From Podila epigama (lineage: Eukaryota > Mortierellomycota > Mortierellomycetes > Mortierellales > Mortierellaceae): a DNA stretch of 22,246 nt. The stretch is taken from positions 1 to 22,246 of the forward strand of contig JAAAVE010000331.1 in assembly GCA_015679605.1 (NCBI GenBank). The letters are read 5' to 3'. The first letter of the stretch is position 1. Each line of letters starts with the position of its first letter. Below are positions 18,908 to 22,246 of this stretch, piece by piece. The notes under the pieces are model-generated. The model searched no databases. It saw only the letters and a list, made by a program, of their open reading frames with translations, and had not been told where the DNA came from. A program made the translations under genes and the position numbers.

Positions 18908-19030
18908 TTTATGTTTGTTTGAATGCGTACTTTCATACTCTGTGTGATTGTGCGCCTCTGAGCATGTTCACAAGTGTGTATGTCGGTGGGATAGAGATAC
19001 CTTTCTTTTTCTCTGTAGACAATATAATAG

Positions 19031-19055
19031 ATGGACGGATGGACGGATGGATGGG
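19031..19055 (+). repeat. (GGAT/GGAC)n repeat
   Basis: Tetranucleotide GGAT/GGAC repeat downstream of the importin-alpha-like gene. A related GAATGGAT repeat is at 19525-19575. Confidence 0.85.
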
Positions 19056-19265
19056 TTAGACCACAATATGAAGATTTTTCTTTCGTATTCGGAATCACAT
19101 CCCTGTCCACTTTTTCAACAAACGGATAAAACGCTGACTGTACGTGAATTCACAAAAAAAAAAAAAAAAACCCAAGGGTCCAAAAGAAATGAATGCCAGG
19201 GTACCAAGGCGCTGGGTGCTGCAACTCGGGGGGAATGCTACACGAAAATAGAAATGAATGAGTGA

Positions 19266-19608
19266 ATGAATGGCAACAATGGAGTGCGTGCGCATGCGTT
19301 TCTCTTTCTTACTTTTGAAGGCGCGGTTGAGCTGAGCTTTAATTTTAAGAATGGGGAGGATGTCCGCACGGTCAATCTGAAGAAAGGTTTGCTTCTGTTG
19401 CAGAGAAAAGAAAAAAAAGCGAGAAAAGACAATAACATGGCTGCGGATGCTCAGCAGGGTGCAAACATGGTAAGCGGCGTGCTTCTGTTTCGATCATTGG
19501 ACACTGGATGAATGGGTGGATTAAGTGTGTGAATGGGTGAATGAATGGATGAATGGATGGACGGATGGATGGATTAAAAAGACAATGTGCTCTCTTGCAG
19601 ATTTGGTA
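19266..19608 (+). CDS. Weak small-protein candidate with a possible intron
   Basis: An ATG at 19266 opens a frame that includes AVELSFNFKNGEDVRTVNLK and ends AADAQQGANM. These have varied codons unlike the surrounding repeats. At 19470 there is a good GTAAGC donor, and a CTCTCTTGCAG acceptor ends at 19600. Joining them gives a 70-residue product ending in IW before TAA at 19606-19608. No family is recognised. It may be a real small gene, a decayed exon, or chance. Confidence 0.2.
19525..19575 (+). repeat. GAAT/GGAT tetranucleotide repeat
   Basis: Interleaved GAATGGAT and GGATGGAC words. The same family occurs at 19031-19055 and, as the complement (ATCC), near 12321 and 20996. Confidence 0.85.
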
Positions 19609-20356
19609 AACATGTCGATGGGATAGACAGGTTCATGTTTACGGAGGAATGTGAAAGATAGGATTGAATAGATACACAAGTATCTGTTAAGGCAGAGGCG
19701 ACATCTTTGAGTGCTTACTATGCGATGCCATGTCATGTCATTGGTGAAGAATGGAAGAATGGCACCTTTCCGTGTATGTTCATCGTCGTATCGCTCACAT
19801 TATTTTTTTATTATGTGTTGTTGACCGTATACCTTTGATGTAAGTGAGCAAAAAAAAAAAAAAACCTTTTGTCAGTCAGCTGCATGTGTGTCCCAACAGA
19901 ACAGAAAACAGAAGGGCGAAGAGAGAGGGCGAGGGCTGAGGGTTTGGAGGGAGGAAAACGGTTCCTGAAAAAAAAAAATCGAGTGATGTGGTGCTGTGGT
20001 TATAGATGAAGTTGAAGCTGTAAGTTAGTTTGTGGTCCTGTCTAAGCAATGTTATCCAAATGCTCCAATTGACAAGACATGGTGCTCGAGGCGATCCATT
20101 GAATATTACCAAGGCGGTAAATGTCTTTTTGCCTTTGTCTTGACTATGCAAAAACGAGAGAATAGTCGTATAGTAGAGTCAGTCGAGTGCATGTCCGTAG
20201 CAGAATGGAATAGAGAGTCCTTCGTCAGGGCGCAGTAATGTCGTGTCAAAGCTAAATAACCCAACGGGTGGTTTGTCCGGTTGTATGTCATGACAGAGAA
20301 GACGAGGGCAGCGAGCCTTGCTCTCTATTTTAGCCCATTTGTGTTGCTGGCTGGCT

Positions 20357-20400
20357 GTTGTCGTGGTTGTTGTTGCTGTTGCTGTTGTTGCTGTTGTTGC

Positions 20401-20439
<39 letters not shown>

Positions 20440-20440
20440 A
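20357..20440 (-). repeat. CAA/CAG trinucleotide repeat (GTT/CTG on plus)
   Basis: About 28 triplets, mostly TGT/GTT with CTG interruptions. On the minus strand one frame reads polyglutamine with His interruptions, but this frame has no ATG start and no conserved flanks, so it is listed as a repeat only. Confidence 0.9.
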
Positions 20441-20780
20441 CTTTATTGTGGCCAAAATGGATGATGAATGAGAGCTTTTTTTTTTTTTTGCCTTTACCTT
20501 TGCTCACTCAATCTGTGGACAGCCATAGACGAGGGCGAGTGGATGAGATGAGAGCAAAAAAAATTGTGTATTTGAGTGAGTGTCTGTTGATGTGTATTTT
20601 TGTGTGGGTGGGTGTTGCATGGATGTCTGTTTGTGCGTTGAGTGTTGTGTATATCTGTCTGTCTGTCTGTCTGAGGGGATGTTTGTACATGTACGTACAG
20701 TGACAGTTGACAGTGACAGAATAACAGCAGCAGGAAACAACAATCAAGTGTAGCAGAGTAGGGGGGGGGAGACTTGGGCC

Positions 20781-20820
20781 GGATTGCATTGGATTGCAGT
20801 GGATTGCAGTGGACTGCATT
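20781..20820 (+). repeat. Four-copy 10-nt tandem repeat
   Basis: Units GGATTGCATT, GGATTGCAGT, GGATTGCAGT, GGACTGCATT, preceded by a G run at about 20761-20769. It sits at the point where the plus strand changes from purine-leaning to strongly pyrimidine-rich. Confidence 0.9.
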
Positions 20821-21967
20821 GCACTTGATACCCTTTTGTTCTCTCATCATCACCATCATTATCCAATCTTCTTTTTCTTTTTTTCTTTTTCTTCTTCTTT
20901 TTCTTCTTTTTCCGCTTTCTTTGGTCTCTCTTTGGCAAACACCATTTCAACCCCCCTTCCTTCTTCCTTCATCCTTCATCACCCTTCATTCCCCTCATCC
21001 ATCCATCCATCCTCATCCATACTCTCCTCTCCTCTTCCTCTTCCTCTTCATTGCCCACCTTCATTATCCTACCACATAAACATATTCGACACACACACAT
21101 ACAACCCTACCCCCTCCTGTCATCCGGAGAAGGTAATCTCATCTCTTCATCAACCCACCAGCAACACACCCCTAATACCAATACAGCAATGCACCAACGC
21201 GCCAACACATTGCACAAGAATGATCACATTGCGCCAACATTTTCCTCACTCATCATTCACACCTTTTCCTTCTCAGTCTCGCGTCGCCCTCAAACCCACG
21301 CAAACACAAGCACAAACACAACACACATACTCCACTTGCACTCACATATACTCTTACACGCAAGACACATCTCGACAGCATGGCATAATACATCCCATAG
21401 TCCCATACTGCATCAGTGACAAATTACCAACATCATTCTCTTCATTCATAAAAGATGAATCTCGAGTCAAATACATCTGCACACACATGACACGTATCAT
21501 TTCTTGCTCTACTCCTCTTTCCACCCCTTTTACCCGAGTTTCTTCTCTCTTCCCAACGGTCCATTTTTGTCCTTGTTTTATCCTCTCCTCCCCCCTGTTG
21601 AATTTCATCTCCTCAACTTGCGCTTGCGTTACCCATTCCTTGTGTCAGTCAAGGCACGCACCTTCTCGTCCAATTATCCAATTGACATTATTGGAGGAAA
21701 TTAAAATGATATCTCTGTTCCTGAATTTTTATCTTGTCCGTTCTAAAAAAACACGGCTCCAGATTGTCTTTGTTCAATGATGTGTATTGTTCTATCATAC
21801 CTCATACCTCATACCTCATCCATGCCATCACACTTTCACTTGTTCTCTCGCACACACTTCCATCTTCCCTGATTTTCACATATCCTCGCATCCTCACATC
21901 CTCAACTAACTTCTTCTTCCCTTGGCCCCATCCAATAACGTTTCATCTCTTTAGAACATTAACTGAA

Positions 21968-22246
21968 ATGGAACGCCCAAATGGTGCCCAGCGTAGACGC
22001 GCCGAGCACTCTGCCAAGGCACACCAAACCGCCAACGCAAAGACCACTCAAAATGTGACAAAGCATCAAAACGGAAACGGTCATCACACCACAACCACCA
22101 AACCCACCACCACCACTACTACTACCACTACCACTACCACTACCACCACTCACCAGCGAAAGCCTCACCCCACCAGCGCCGTCACCCTTCCCGGTCACAG
22201 CAAAGTGAACGTCGCTGGAAGGGTCCGCGTCATGGCCGCTGAGTCT
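21968..22246 (+). CDS. Thr-rich protein, N-terminal part, cut by window end
   Basis: ATG at 21968 in favourable context (GAAATGG) opens a frame with no stop for 93 codons to the window edge. The N-terminus is basic and polar (MERPNGAQRRRAEHSAKA). It is followed by a Thr run of fourteen residues coded by mixed ACC/ACT codons at about 22106-22147, then a more ordered-looking TSAVTLPGHSKVNVAGRVRV. The leader is long and C/T-rich with a possible intron acceptor (TTTAG) a dozen bases upstream. I do not recognise the family. Low-complexity starts like this are common in regulatory proteins, but no function is assigned. Confidence 0.65.
   Translation, partial: MERPNGAQRRRAEHSAKAHQTANAKTTQNVTKHQNGNGHHTTTTKPTTTTTTTTTTTTTTTHQRKPHPTSAVTLPGHSKVNVAGRVRVMAAES

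Larger units (their letters stand above)
18908..21967. other. Three-kilobase gap between the importin-alpha-like gene and the last gene
   Basis: No well-supported gene. The first half (to about 20760) is purine-leaning on the plus strand, with GGAT/GAAT tetranucleotide repeats (19031-19055, 19525-19575), A runs (19154-19170, 19851-19864, 19969-19978), one weak small-ORF candidate (19266-19469), and a GTT-rich repeat (20357-20440). The second half (about 20860-21960) is strongly C/T-rich on the plus strand and is probably promoter plus leader of the gene starting at 21968. A TTTAG at 21952-21956 just before that ATG could be the acceptor of a leader intron. Confidence 0.55.

Noticed and set aside
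20032-20238. Plus-strand open frame with KQCYPNAPIDKTWCSRRS
   Set aside because: Starts at a non-ATG codon, has no recognised family and no convincing splice partners; left as chance open sequence.
20325-20507. Minus-strand polyglutamine open frame
   Set aside because: No ATG start, product is the CAA/CAG repeat plus a Lys run from a T tract; no flanking conserved sequence.
20794-21780. 328-codon open frame on the plus strand
   Set aside because: It opens with TTG; the first in-frame ATG is far inside. The product is Ser/Pro/His/Phe/Thr from C/T-rich repeats with no ordered segment. More likely leader or promoter DNA.
1-22246. tRNA or rRNA genes
   Set aside because: I looked for B-box-like GGTTCGA motifs with matching arms and found none convincing; a covariance-model scan would be decisive.

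Overview
The window is nuclear DNA from a filamentous fungus. The evidence is several intron-rich genes with short GT-AG introns (94-306 nt), AATAAA-type 3' signals, and proteins with long Ser/Thr/Gln/Asn/His tracts. The gene style (many introns, pyrimidine-rich leaders, secreted Kazal inhibitor) fits an early-diverging lineage such as Mortierellomycotina. That placement is an inference, not something the sequence proves. No transposon, CRISPR array, tRNA or rRNA was seen.

Layout. (1) 194-4209, plus: two exons of a very low-complexity Ser/Thr/Gln-rich protein of unknown function; its start codon is not visible. (2) 4686-4946, plus: an 86-residue secreted Kazal-type protease inhibitor. (3) 5065-6846, minus: a single-pass membrane protein with a signal peptide, convergent with the Kazal gene. 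Its reading frame is broken by one TAA at the end of a TCA repeat, and convincing coding sequence continues in the same frame beyond it. (4) 8152-11262, plus: CDC45, eight exons, 638 residues. (5) 12590-15069, plus: a J-domain co-chaperone, five exons, 526 residues. (6) 15553-18907, plus: an importin-alpha-like armadillo protein, ten exons including a 33-nt microexon, 668 residues, with no recognisable importin-beta-binding domain. (7) 21968 to the end, plus: the start of a Thr-rich protein cut by the window edge.

The genes do not form an obvious pathway. They look like ordinary neighbouring housekeeping genes (replication, protein folding, nuclear import) next to secreted or membrane proteins. 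Intergenic DNA is rich in simple repeats: CT tracts on the sense strand ahead of genes, GGAT/ATCC tetranucleotides, TG runs, and one strong G-quadruplex candidate. I reconstructed exon junctions by hand. For the three multi-exon conserved genes all junctions are GT-AG and the joined length divides by three.

I found no clearly new multi-gene system. The observations most worth a second look are the interrupted membrane-protein gene, the importin-alpha paralogue with a microexon encoding exactly one NLS-binding motif, and the Kazal inhibitor with a readable reactive site.
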